DNA of 14,650 nt from Clostridia bacterium (GCA_017397695.1 JAFQIF010000181.1:1-14650), one strand, 5' to 3'. Shown: positions 6,133-14,650, numbered from the stretch's first letter. Numbers and translations are program-made. Notes: a model not told the origin generated them from the sequence alone.

Positions 6133-6838
6133 TACGTCCGGCCCGGCATGCGGCGTGGCGATTGCACAAGACAACCGGATTATCTGCGAGCTGCAGCTCA
6201 CCAGCGGTAAGACGCATTCCCAGCGCGTGATGCCGATGGTGGATCAGGCGCTTGAAATGTGCGAAATGACGGTCGGCGATATCGATCTGTTCGGTGCGGT
6301 AGTCGGTCCCGGCTCGTTTACCGGTGTGCGTATCGGCGTGTCAACGGTGAAGGCGCTTGCGCATGCAGCAGGGAAGCCCTGCATCGGCGTCGATGCGCTG
6401 GAGGCGCTGGCTGCAAATGTCACGGCCTTTGGCGGCGTGGTTTGCCCGATTCTGGATGCGCGTGCGCAGCAGGTATACGGCGCAATGTTCGAAAGCGGCA
6501 TGCCGCCTGTCCGCCTGATGGAGGATGAGGCGGAGAAGCTGACGCTGTATCTGGATCGCGTGGAGGCGACCGGAGAGAACGCACTGTTCCTGGGCGATGG
6601 GGCAGCGGCGTTTGAAGCGCTGATCCGTGAGCGCCTGGGAGATAAGGCGCACTTTGCGCCTGCGCAGCATATGGGTCTTCGGGCGGCGAGCGCATGCGCG
6701 CTGGCTATGGAATACGCCAGGGACGAGGAGCAGCTCAAGGACTGCATGACGCTGCTGCCGCTGTATCTGCGCGCGCCGCAGGCGGAGCGCGAACGCGCGG
6801 CGAAGCTGGCCGCCCAGAAGGAGAATGCACATGGCTGA
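6113..6838 (+). CDS. tsaB: tRNA t6A synthesis protein TsaB
   Basis: This 241-residue protein is the ASKHA-fold partner that supports TsaD in threonylcarbamoyl transfer to tRNA. Family marks are the N-terminal MNILMIDTSGPACGVAI, the KTHSQRVMPMVDQAL block (33-47), and GPGSFTGVRIG (65-75) followed by VSTVKALA. The ATG at 6113 has GGAGG 6 bases upstream; the open frame extends further 5' but that part lies within tsaE in another frame and has no start signal. It overlaps tsaE by 20 bases and rimI by 8, so the three are translationally coupled. tsaD is not found next to it. Confidence 0.94.
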   Translation: MNILMIDTSGPACGVAIAQDNRIICELQLTSGKTHSQRVMPMVDQALEMCEMTVGDIDLFGAVVGPGSFTGVRIGVSTVKALAHAAGKPCIGVDALEALAANVTAFGGVVCPILDARAQQVYGAMFESGMPPVRLMEDEAEKLTLYLDRVEATGENALFLGDGAAAFEALIRERLGDKAHFAPAQHMGLRAASACALAMEYARDEEQLKDCMTLLPLYLRAPQAERERAAKLAAQKENAHG

Positions 6839-7304
6839 GCCGTTTATTCGCAGGATTCGCGAGGAAGACGTTGTGCAGATTCACGAAATCGAGAAGATCT
6901 GTTTTGCCATGCCCTGGAGTGAGGAATCCATCCTGCACGATGTGAAGGAGAACGTTGTGGCGCGCTGGCTGGTGCTCGACGGCGGCGAAGGTCAGGTGCT
7001 TGCGTATGCGGGCATGTGGTTTGTGCTCGACGAGGCGCATGTGTGCAATGTGGCCGTGCATCCTGAACACAGGCGCAAGGGCTATGGCCGCATGATCTTT
7101 GAGGCGCTGGAGCAGCTGGCAAAGGAGAACTCCATGTCCATGATGACCCTGGAGGTCCGACGCTCGAATATTGTCGCTCAGAATCTGTATCATGCCTGCG
7201 GTTTTCTGGATGTGGGCTATCGAAAACGCTACTACGAGGATAATAAGGAAGACGCGCTGATCATGTATAAGGAATTTGCCTGCGGCAGCGATGAGCGGCA
7301 GTAA
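6831..7304 (+). CDS. rimI: Ribosomal protein S18-alanine N-acetyltransferase RimI
   Basis: RimI is a GNAT enzyme that acetylates the N-terminal alanine of ribosomal protein S18 and, in some bacteria, other N-termini. The 157-residue product has the acetyl-CoA-binding pattern HPEHRRKGYGR (77-87), the catalytic Glu in LEVR (E108) and the Tyr in AQNLY (Y120), matching E. coli E103 and Y115 by position in the fold. The PWSEESI motif near residue 28 is also typical. ATG 6831 is preferred over 6825, since AAGGAG ends 7 bases before it and only 1 base before the other. It ends the tsaE-tsaB-rimI group and is followed by a terminator. Confidence 0.92.
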   Translation: MAEPFIRRIREEDVVQIHEIEKICFAMPWSEESILHDVKENVVARWLVLDGGEGQVLAYAGMWFVLDEAHVCNVAVHPEHRRKGYGRMIFEALEQLAKENSMSMMTLEVRRSNIVAQNLYHACGFLDVGYRKRYYEDNKEDALIMYKEFACGSDERQ

Positions 7305-7348
7305 GCACGCTTTTTTGAAGAAAAACACAACCGGATTTTAGAAGGACA

Positions 7349-7383
7349 AGGGCGATTCTCTCGCCGTTGCCCTCTTTTATTTT
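7349..7383 (+). terminator. Rho-independent terminator after rimI
   Basis: AGGGCGA (7349-7355) pairs with TTGCCCT (7367-7373), including one G-U pair in RNA, followed by CTTTTATTTT. It ends the ribU/tsaE/tsaB/rimI unit 45 bases after the rimI stop. Confidence 0.78.
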
Positions 7384-7403
7384 GACAAAATATGGAGTAT
7401 AAT
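7382..7403 (+). promoter_or_regulatory. Possible promoter of the hydrolase/MurF-like/Ddl unit
   Basis: A perfect TATAAT is at 7398-7403, 45 bases before the hydrolase start and just after a terminator, where a promoter is expected. A perfect TTGACA at 7382-7387 is only 10 bases away, too close for standard sigma-A spacing, and the correctly spaced hexamer (TTTTAT at 7375-7380) is poor. The -10 box is credible; the -35 is uncertain. Confidence 0.45.
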
Positions 7404-7448
7404 ATGAGAATCCAGAATTATGGGGAAGAATGGGGTTGACGCGGGATC

Positions 7449-8240
7449 ATGCAGCTGGAAGTATGCGGAGCAAGGATTGAAGTGACACTGAGCGGAAGCG
7501 GTCAGCGTGCGGCGCTGCTGCTGCATGGCTGGGGCTGCAGCGCGCAGATGATGAGCAGTGTGTCTGCATTGCTTGAAAAAAAGATGCGCGTGGCTGCGAT
7601 CGACTTCCCGGGACATGGCATGATGGGCAAGGCCGCCGAGCCGCCTGTGCCGTGGGGCGTTCCGGAATACATGGAAATGACGGCCGAAATCATCCGCAGG
7701 CTGGATCTTGCGCCGTGCGACATCGTGGGGCATTCCTTTGGCTGCCGCGTGGCAATCCTTCTGGCAAGCACATATCCTGAGCTTGTGGGCCGCATGATCT
7801 TTACCGGCGCGGCGGGGATCAGAAAACCTGTAACCGGCAAAGCAAGCGCCAGACAGCGCCTGTATAAGGGCCTGCGCGGCGCCATGAACGCGCTGGATAA
7901 AACACACGTATTTGGCGATCTGCCCGAGAAGGGCCGCGAAGCGCTGGTACAGAAATTCGGTTCGCCGGATTATAAGGTGCTTTCGCCTTTGATGCGCCAG
8001 ACGTTCAACAAGGTCATCACGCTGGATTTGACGGATCGGCTGGATCAGATACAGGCTTCTACGCTCCTGTATTGGGGCGCGCAGGATACCGAGACTCCGC
8101 TGTGGATGGGCGAAATGATGCAGGATAAGATACCGGATGCCGGCCTCGTTGTGGAGGAGGGCTGCGGGCACTTTGCTTATCTGGAGCAGAATGCGAAATT
8201 CCTGCGGATTGTGAGCAGCTTCCTGCTGGAAGGGAGATAA
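7449..8240 (+). CDS. Alpha/beta-fold hydrolase
   Basis: The 263-residue protein is a serine hydrolase of the alpha/beta fold. The triad is visible: S96 in the nucleophile elbow GHSFG, D213 in WGAQDTETP, and H241 in GCGHFAYLE. HGWG (26-29) would form the oxyanion hole, and IDFPGHG (51-57) is the usual strand-turn motif. A helical cap of about 60 residues lies at 130-190. There is no signal peptide. The substrate is unknown: esters, amides or thioesters are all possible. Only 3 bases separate it from the MurF-like gene, so a role tied to cell-wall dipeptide or precursor chemistry is a reasonable inference but not shown. The ribosome binding site is weak (GCGGG). Confidence 0.85.
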   Translation: MQLEVCGARIEVTLSGSGQRAALLLHGWGCSAQMMSSVSALLEKKMRVAAIDFPGHGMMGKAAEPPVPWGVPEYMEMTAEIIRRLDLAPCDIVGHSFGCRVAILLASTYPELVGRMIFTGAAGIRKPVTGKASARQRLYKGLRGAMNALDKTHVFGDLPEKGREALVQKFGSPDYKVLSPLMRQTFNKVITLDLTDRLDQIQASTLLYWGAQDTETPLWMGEMMQDKIPDAGLVVEEGCGHFAYLEQNAKFLRIVSSFLLEGR

Positions 8241-8243
8241 AGC

Positions 8244-9794
8244 ATGAGTTTCATTTTGAATATACTGGAATGCCTGGTGCTGGCGGTCTGCCTGCCGCTG
8301 AGCGGCTGGCGCCTGCTGCATTATTTCCAGCTGGAGAGCTATCAGCTGCCCGGATTCTATCGCAGCGTGAAGCGCAATGCGAAGAAGACGCTGCTGCCGG
8401 GGCTGGCGATGGGTGCTGTGTGCGCGCTGAGCGCGCTTATCGGCATGCCCAGGCTGCTGCTGCCTGTTCTCTGTGCTGCGATGACAGCGCTGCTGTTTAT
8501 GCAGGCAAAGAAAGAAAAGCTGAAAAAGCCTTTTGTGGTCACCGAGCGCGTCAAGCGTCTGATTGCCATGCATGCGGCGGTTGCGTTCGTGGTTTCGCTG
8601 GCAGCAGGCGCGATTGCGCTGTCCCTGCGCTGGGCGCTGCCCGCCGTTGAGGCGCTGCTTATCGCGCTCAGCGCTGTGTGCGCTCAGCCGATTGAGAAGC
8701 ACATCAACCAGCAGTTTGTGGACGACGCAAAGAAGCGTCTGGATGCAAACCCGAACCTGATCCGGATCGGTATCACCGGCAGCTACGGCAAGACGAGCAC
8801 GAAGTTCCTGCTTCGAGATATTCTGTCCGTCAAGTACAGCGTGCTGGCTACGCCGTCCAGCTTTAATACGACCATGGGCGTGACCCGCGTAATCCGTGAG
8901 CTGCTGATGCTCAGCCATCAGGTGTTCATCGCGGAGATGGGCGCGCGTCACGTCGGCGATATCAGAGAACTGGTTGATCTGGTGCATCCGACCATGGGCC
9001 TTCTGACCTCCGTCGGCCCGCAGCATCTGGATACGTTTGGTACGATTGAGCGCATCAAGAACACCAAGTATGAACTGATCGACGGCCTGCCGCAAAATGG
9101 CACGGCGATTCTGGCGCGCGATGGGGCAATCTGTGAAGAGCTTTACGCGCGCTGCCCGCTTGAGAAGAAATATATGCCGGGCGATCTGATGCAGGCGAGC
9201 GACATGGAGTGGGGGCCGTTCGGTACGCGCTTCACGCTTACCGACATCGAAACCGGAGAAAGCGCACGCTGCCAGACAAGGCTGCTGGGCGAGCATTCTA
9301 TCGCCAACCTGCTGCTGTGCTGCACGGCGGCGCGTACGCTGGGCATGACGCCTGCAGAGATTGCCATGGGTGTGGCGCGCTGTCAGCCGGTGGAGCACCG
9401 TCTGGAGCTGCTCAATGGCAGCGGCGGCGTGTCGATTATCGATGATGCATTCAATGCCAATCCTGTCGGCGCAAGGGCTGCGCTGCGTGTGCTCAAGGAT
9501 TTCCCGGGCAGGCGCATTGTGATCACGCCCGGCATGGTGGAACTGGGCGGCGAGGAAGCGCAGTTCAATCGCGCGTTCGGTGAACAGATGGCACAGAGCG
9601 TGGACATCGCGATTCTGGTGGGCAGGAAGCATACGCAGCCGATCGTGGACGGTCTGCTGGAAAAGGGCTTCCCGCAGGAAAACATACATGTGGTGGGCAG
9701 TCTGGAAGAGAGCACGAAGGTGCTGCATGCGATGATGCAATCGGGCGATGTGGTGCTCTATGAGAATGATTTGCCGGATAATTACAGCGAGTGA
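8244..9794 (+). CDS. Membrane-anchored MurF-like Mur ligase
   Basis: This 516-residue protein joins four or five hydrophobic segments (about 5-28, 51-68, 70-87, 107-128, 130-148) to a Mur ligase core. Core motifs: P-loop GITGSYGKTSTK (176-187), EMGARHVGDI (231-240), QHLDTFG and KYEL with K275 at the usual carbamylated-lysine place, GEHSIANLL (349-357), HRLELL, and DDAFNANPVGARAAL (400-414). These best match MurF, which adds D-Ala-D-Ala to UDP-MurNAc-tripeptide, but the N-terminal substrate domain of standard MurF is replaced by the membrane region and the C-terminus reads LYENDLPDNY rather than a KGSR-like ending. GGGAG precedes the ATG by 7 bases. Ddl follows 14 bases after the stop. It is either a variant pentapeptide synthase or a paralogue with a membrane-linked acceptor. 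Confidence 0.85.
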   Translation: MSFILNILECLVLAVCLPLSGWRLLHYFQLESYQLPGFYRSVKRNAKKTLLPGLAMGAVCALSALIGMPRLLLPVLCAAMTALLFMQAKKEKLKKPFVVTERVKRLIAMHAAVAFVVSLAAGAIALSLRWALPAVEALLIALSAVCAQPIEKHINQQFVDDAKKRLDANPNLIRIGITGSYGKTSTKFLLRDILSVKYSVLATPSSFNTTMGVTRVIRELLMLSHQVFIAEMGARHVGDIRELVDLVHPTMGLLTSVGPQHLDTFGTIERIKNTKYELIDGLPQNGTAILARDGAICEELYARCPLEKKYMPGDLMQASDMEWGPFGTRFTLTDIETGESARCQTRLLGEHSIANLLLCCTAARTLGMTPAEIAMGVARCQPVEHRLELLNGSGGVSIIDDAFNANPVGARAALRVLKDFPGRRIVITPGMVELGGEEAQFNRAFGEQMAQSVDIAILVGRKHTQPIVDGLLEKGFPQENIHVVGSLEESTKVLHAMMQSGDVVLYENDLPDNYSE

Positions 9795-9808
9795 GGAGCG
9801 ATAAGAAT

Positions 9809-11017
9809 ATGAGCAAAATGAACATTGCGGTGATCTTTGGTTCCCGCAGCTGCGAGCATGACGTATCCATCATCTCCGCCCTGCAGCTCATTGAGGCGGC
9901 GAAGCAGGCAGGTTTTGATGTGACGCCGGTGTACATCTCCCGTGAGGGCCTGTGGTACACGGGCGAGGCGCTCGATAAGATCGAGACCTTCCGTGAGTTC
10001 AATCCGATGGGCAAGGGCATTACCCGCGTGAATCTGGATGTGAGCGCGAACGCAGGCGATCTGTGGGCCTGGCCGCCGCAGCGTGCGGGCCTGTTTGCCA
10101 AGGTGCCTGCGCCGGTTGCGCATATTGATGTGGCGATTCCGGTGCTCCATGGCCTGCATGGCGAGGATGGTACGGTACAGGGTCTGCTTGAGATGGCCAA
10201 TATCCCGTATGCCTCCTCCGGCGTACTCGGCTCCTCCGTGGGTATGGATAAGATTGCCATGAAGCAGATGCTCAAGGGCGCCGGTTTCCCGGTGCTGGAT
10301 TTCGTCTGGTTCACCCGCGATCAGCTGAAGCTGGAGCGCGAAATGATCATTGAGCGCATTGAGCGCAAGATCAAGTATCCGGTCGTCGTCAAGCCGGCTG
10401 CGTTGGGCTCTTCCATCGGCGTATCCAAGGTGAACAGCCGTGAGGAGCTGGAGCAGGCGATCGACCTGGCTGCTTCCTATGACCGCCGCATTCTCTGCGA
10501 GGTGGGTATCAACAATCCGGTGGAGATCAACTGCGCCGCTCTGGGCTATGGCGAGGAGGTTCGCGCATCCGTGTGCGAGATGCCGGTGCCGTCCACGGGT
10601 GATAAGTTCCTGAACTTCTTTGAGAAGTATCTGCGCAATGCCGGCGCGAAGGGTGAGGAATCCCGCGGCATGAAGAGCCTGTCCCGCGTGGTGCCTGCGC
10701 CGATTGGCGAGGAGCTGACCACGCGCATCCAAAAGATGACCAGAGAAATCTTCAAGATGCTCGATGGCCGCGGCACGATGCGCGTCGATTTCATCCTCGA
10801 TGAAAACGATATGCTCTTTGTCAACGAACCGAACACCATTCCGGGTTCTCTGGCGTTCTACCTGTGGAAGGAATGCGGCGTGAGCTTTGCCAGGTTGGTA
10901 GAGATCATGGTGGAGGATGCGCTGCGCGCCCATGCCGACAAGAACACGAATGTCTACGCGTTCGATTCCACGATTCTGCAGAAGGTGGCAGCAGGCACGA
11001 AGGGCAGCAAGCGCTGA
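9809..11017 (+). CDS. ddl: D-alanine--D-alanine ligase family protein, long form
   Basis: An ATP-grasp ligase of 402 residues, longer than usual Ddl (about 300-370). Visible motifs: NIAVIFGSRSCEHDVSIIS with E16 at the first D-Ala site, HGLHGEDGTVQGLLE, the GSSVGMDK block, YPVVVKPAALGSSIGVSKV with K195, the loop FFEKY with K273-Y274, and Mg2+ ligands D327, E340 and N342 in RVDF and VNEPNTIPGS. The Tyr of KY corresponds to Y216 of E. coli DdlB, which favours D-Ala-D-Ala over D-Ala-D-lactate. Unusual are CEHDVS for the common GEHEVS and NTIPGSLAFYLW for NTxPGFT. ATG 9809 with AGGAG 10 bases upstream fits the family start; an upstream GTG at 9791 overlaps the previous gene. It likely supplies the dipeptide used by the MurF-like ligase. 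Confidence 0.9.
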   Translation: MSKMNIAVIFGSRSCEHDVSIISALQLIEAAKQAGFDVTPVYISREGLWYTGEALDKIETFREFNPMGKGITRVNLDVSANAGDLWAWPPQRAGLFAKVPAPVAHIDVAIPVLHGLHGEDGTVQGLLEMANIPYASSGVLGSSVGMDKIAMKQMLKGAGFPVLDFVWFTRDQLKLEREMIIERIERKIKYPVVVKPAALGSSIGVSKVNSREELEQAIDLAASYDRRILCEVGINNPVEINCAALGYGEEVRASVCEMPVPSTGDKFLNFFEKYLRNAGAKGEESRGMKSLSRVVPAPIGEELTTRIQKMTREIFKMLDGRGTMRVDFILDENDMLFVNEPNTIPGSLAFYLWKECGVSFARLVEIMVEDALRAHADKNTNVYAFDSTILQKVAAGTKGSKR

Positions 11018-11096
11018 GAGAGGGGCATTAGGGCTGCTGCCCTAAAACCCGACTGAGGGACATTGTCCTTCAGACTCCCCTTTTACGCTTCGCGCC
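11018..11096 (-). repeat. Dispersed intergenic repeat, copy B
   Basis: Starting right after the ddl stop, this region holds hairpin TTAGGGC/GCCCTAA (11028-11034 with 11039-11045, loop TGCT) and hairpin CTGAGGGAC/GTCCTTCAG (11053-11061 with 11065-11073, loop ATT), then AGACTCCCC and CGCTTCGCGCC. Its reverse complement follows the block order of 984-1063. It lies between convergent genes (ddl plus, LUD gene minus), as copy A does. It has no T run, so it is not simply a terminator of ddl, though it may protect or end the transcript. Confidence 0.72.
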
Positions 11097-11114
11097 AGTA
11101 TGAAGAAACATCAT

Positions 11115-11141
11115 AAAAAGCCCTCCCCGAAAGGGGAGGGC
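11115..11141 (-). terminator. Rho-independent terminator of the LUD gene
   Basis: GCCCTCCCC (11120-11128) pairs with GGGGAGGGC (11133-11141) around GAAA. Read on the minus strand, the stem is followed by TTTTT (complement of 11115-11119). It starts 11 bases after the LUD-gene stop. On the plus strand there is no good T run. Confidence 0.9.
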
Positions 11142-11152
11142 ATCGGTCCTTC

Positions 11153-11767
11153 TTAATAACCGAGGTCTTCGTCAACGAGCACGACCTGCGTGCGCTTGCC
11201 GCCCGGAGCCAGATCAAAGCTCACGGTCATATGGCACATAGAGGCCTTGCAGGCGGAAACGTCGCAATGGCCGGTTTGAGCGCAGGGGGTAGCGATCCCC
11301 TGACGGCGGGCATTTTGCGGGCAGGCGACGCTCTTGATGCGCGCCACAGCCTGCTGCATACCGCCGCGGACGATCTTATTTCGTCCGATCACGACATAAA
11401 CCGTGGACGGGCCGTAGCACATGGCGGCAACGCGGTTGCCGTTTCCGTCGATCTGTACCATGAGGCCATCCTCAGTGAGGGCATTGGCAGAACAGAGATA
11501 GACCGGCGCGTTCATGGCTTCATGGAGCAGGGCGCCGCGTTTGGCAGGCTCAACCTCCCAGTGCCAGAGCACTTCATGGCCGTCTTCGCGCAGCTTTGTG
11601 TGCAGGTCCATCTGCTTCACGGTCATGCTGCCGCCGACTGCGACGGTTGCCCCTTTGGGCGCATCGGATAGGATGAAGGCGCTGGCCTCCTCCTTGGTAT
11701 CAAATACGGCTGTTTCGAATCCGCGTGCGCGAAGCGCAGCGGCGACAGTCTCAAGCTGGTTATTCAT
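11153..11767 (-). CDS. LUD-domain (LutC/DUF162-like) protein
   Basis: The 204-residue product matches the LUD family: VAVGGSMTVKQMDLHTKLR (42-60), then MNAPVYLCSANALTEDG (85-101) and IDGNGNRVAAMCYGPSTVYVVIGRNKIV (107-133), ending with a Cys-rich segment CPQNARRQG...TPCAQTGHCDVSACKASMC (C149, C162, C168, C173, C178). LutC-like members act with LutA and LutB in lactate oxidation; stand-alone LUD proteins like this one have no settled role. The Cys cluster could hold a metal or Fe-S cofactor. The start ATG (complement of 11765-11767) has AAGGAAG 8 bases upstream; the open frame continues much further 5' only as an antisense shadow of lepA. It is monocistronic, between its own -10 box and terminator. 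Confidence 0.86.
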   Translation of the reverse strand: MNNQLETVAAALRARGFETAVFDTKEEASAFILSDAPKGATVAVGGSMTVKQMDLHTKLREDGHEVLWHWEVEPAKRGALLHEAMNAPVYLCSANALTEDGLMVQIDGNGNRVAAMCYGPSTVYVVIGRNKIVRGGMQQAVARIKSVACPQNARRQGIATPCAQTGHCDVSACKASMCHMTVSFDLAPGGKRTQVVLVDEDLGY

Positions 11768-11804
11768 GGCAGACACTTCCTTCTTTCGCAGTTTTCTGCC
11801 ATCC

Positions 11805-11810
11805 ATTATA
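11805..11810 (-). promoter_or_regulatory. -10 box of the LUD gene promoter
   Basis: A perfect TATAAT on the minus strand (complement of 11805-11810) lies 37 bases before the LUD-gene start. The hexamer 17 bases further up, TTTTCT, is a poor -35 match, so the promoter may be weak or activator-dependent. No clear promoter for the plus-strand neighbour at 11870 was seen in the same gap. Confidence 0.5.
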
Positions 11811-11869
11811 GCAGGTATCCATGAATCAGAAAAGACAACAAGAGCATTTTTCCGGGAGGGCTGGCAGCA

Positions 11870-12793
11870 TTGATCGACGAGTTTTTCGATAGTCTGGTTG
11901 ATCGCGGGTGCCAGATTATTCCTCAGTTTTTGAAGCCGAGGCTGACCCTGCTCACCAATTCGTCGATCGGCTGGCGTCTTCAGCTGTATTTCGGCACGCT
12001 GGGCCGCAGCATTGCGAAGCTGTTTTCCAAGGTCAGCAACGAAGAGAATATGGATCTGACGCTGCGCGAGGGCAGCGAGCATATCGACGACGGGCTGGAT
12101 AAGATTGCCAGATTTTTCAGGGAGCAGCTGCTGCTTCTTGCGCGCCTGGATGCGCGCGGCAGAAGCATCCGCCTGAATGGTTCGCTTTTCCTGATGCTGC
12201 TTGCCGTGTTGGGCGTGGTGGCGACGGGGCATAACGCCATGGGCGTGATGGCTGCGTCGCTGTGCATGCTGTGGCTGTCCAATGCGGTGGAGAGCGGCTA
12301 TGCGCCGGTGAGCGCAGGGATTCGTCAGCAATATCTGGCGGCGACGCTGCTGCGCACAGGCTCGATCGGATTGATGATGATCCACTATTTCTTTGCCTAT
12401 GCGGCGGAAGGGCTGCCTACCAACGTGGTGCTGCAAAGCGCGATGATCATCATGCTGGTGATGCATGCCGTACCGTATCTGGCGTTGGTGCTGCTCAATA
12501 CCAGGCAGCCGTTTTTCCTGCGCGTGCTGGCGGGCGTCACGGGTATGGTGCCTGCGCTGACGGCGGCTTCTGCTGCGGCGCTGTGTGCATCCTGCCTCTT
12601 CCGGCCGTGGCCGTTTCCGCTTTCGGGCATGACAAGTATGCTTGGCGCGCTGCTTGCCTTCCTCGGCGATGAACTTATTACTGTCAGCAATCTGGGCGGG
12701 ATCCGCCTGAAGTATCATTCGATTTGGGTCTGTCTGCTGCTTACGCTCGGCTTTACGCTGATGCTGTGCGGCGCATGGACGTATCCCCTGTAA
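11870..12793 (+). CDS. Polytopic membrane protein of unknown function
   Basis: I do not recognise this 307-residue protein. The first 100 residues are mostly soluble and helical, with basic and aromatic stretches (FLKPRLTLL, IGWRLQLYFG) and an acidic helix around residues 60-90. From about 104 on there are six or seven membrane segments (near 104-120, 122-139, 160-178, 187-208, 217-245, 252-272 and 284-303). No catalytic motif is evident. The start is TTG at 11870, with GGGAGG (11854-11859) 10 bases upstream; no ATG fits. It ends 30 bases before lepA with no terminator between, so the two are probably co-transcribed. It might be a lineage-specific envelope protein, but that is a guess. Confidence 0.75.
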   Translation: MIDEFFDSLVDRGCQIIPQFLKPRLTLLTNSSIGWRLQLYFGTLGRSIAKLFSKVSNEENMDLTLREGSEHIDDGLDKIARFFREQLLLLARLDARGRSIRLNGSLFLMLLAVLGVVATGHNAMGVMAASLCMLWLSNAVESGYAPVSAGIRQQYLAATLLRTGSIGLMMIHYFFAYAAEGLPTNVVLQSAMIIMLVMHAVPYLALVLLNTRQPFFLRVLAGVTGMVPALTAASAAALCASCLFRPWPFPLSGMTSMLGALLAFLGDELITVSNLGGIRLKYHSIWVCLLLTLGFTLMLCGAWTYPL

Positions 12794-12823
12794 ACAAGCG
12801 ATCAAGCAACGGAGGAATCCACT

Positions 12824-14629
<1,806 letters not shown>

Positions 14630-14650
14630 GAATAGCTTGCAAGCAGGGGC

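Noticed and set aside
7382..7403. TTGACA and TATAAT as a regular sigma-A promoter
   Set aside because: Both hexamers are perfect but only 10 bases apart, so they cannot be used together in the standard way; only the -10 box was kept as a possible element.
7377..9740. A 787-codon open frame on the minus strand
   Set aside because: It is antisense to the hydrolase and MurF-like genes, which have full catalytic motifs. Its His/Arg/Gln-rich translation is the usual shadow of GC-biased codons.
9782..10933. A 383-codon open frame on the minus strand
   Set aside because: It is antisense to ddl, whose motifs are complete.
9809..11017. Ddl as a VanA-like vancomycin-resistance ligase
   Set aside because: It keeps the KY pair of D-Ala-D-Ala ligases and there is no vanH or vanX-like gene alongside.

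Overview
The window reads as chromosomal DNA of a moderately GC-rich member of the Firmicutes, most likely an anaerobic gut-type Clostridia lineage. Pointers are strong AGGAGG-type ribosome binding sites, sigma-A promoters close to TTGACA-N17-TATAAT, an FMN riboswitch in front of an ECF-type riboflavin transporter, the tsaE-tsaB-rimI order, several TTG starts, and a Mur ligase with a membrane anchor. The genus cannot be named from the sequence. No phage, transposase, CRISPR array, tRNA or rRNA was found.

Layout. 1-701: 3' end of an L-fucose/L-arabinose isomerase-family gene with a clear terminator. 751-1063: hairpin-rich intergenic DNA that includes one copy of a dispersed repeat. 1064-2531 (minus): an M28-family zinc aminopeptidase with a PA-type insert, followed by a 75-residue small protein. 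2568-2618: two divergent promoters that share one -35 region. 2647-3845 (plus): a HAD phosphatase overlapping a YdcF/DUF218 protein. 3852-4698: a TipAL-type MerR regulator behind a typical MerR promoter with a 19-bp spacer and a perfect dyad. 4716-5601: consensus promoter, FMN riboswitch, terminator hairpin and ribU. 5635-7304: tsaE, tsaB and rimI, overlapping one another, for tRNA t6A synthesis and ribosomal-protein acetylation. 7349-7383: terminator. 7449-11017: a tight set of alpha/beta-hydrolase, membrane-anchored MurF-like ligase and a long D-Ala-D-Ala ligase. 11018-11141: second copy of the dispersed repeat and a minus-strand terminator. 11153-11767 (minus): a LUD-domain protein. 11870-14629 (plus): an unrecognised polytopic membrane protein and lepA (elongation factor 4).

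How the genes work together. The window is mostly housekeeping. The most unusual unit is the hydrolase/MurF-like/Ddl cassette. Its Mur ligase has a multi-pass membrane region where ordinary MurF carries its UDP-MurNAc-tripeptide-binding domain, and its C-terminus lacks the usual KGSR-like ending, so it may act on a membrane-associated acceptor. A second point is that the t6A genes sit directly behind ribU with no visible terminator or promoter between them, so part of their transcription may be under FMN control. The two dispersed-repeat copies both lie between convergent genes, in opposite orientation.
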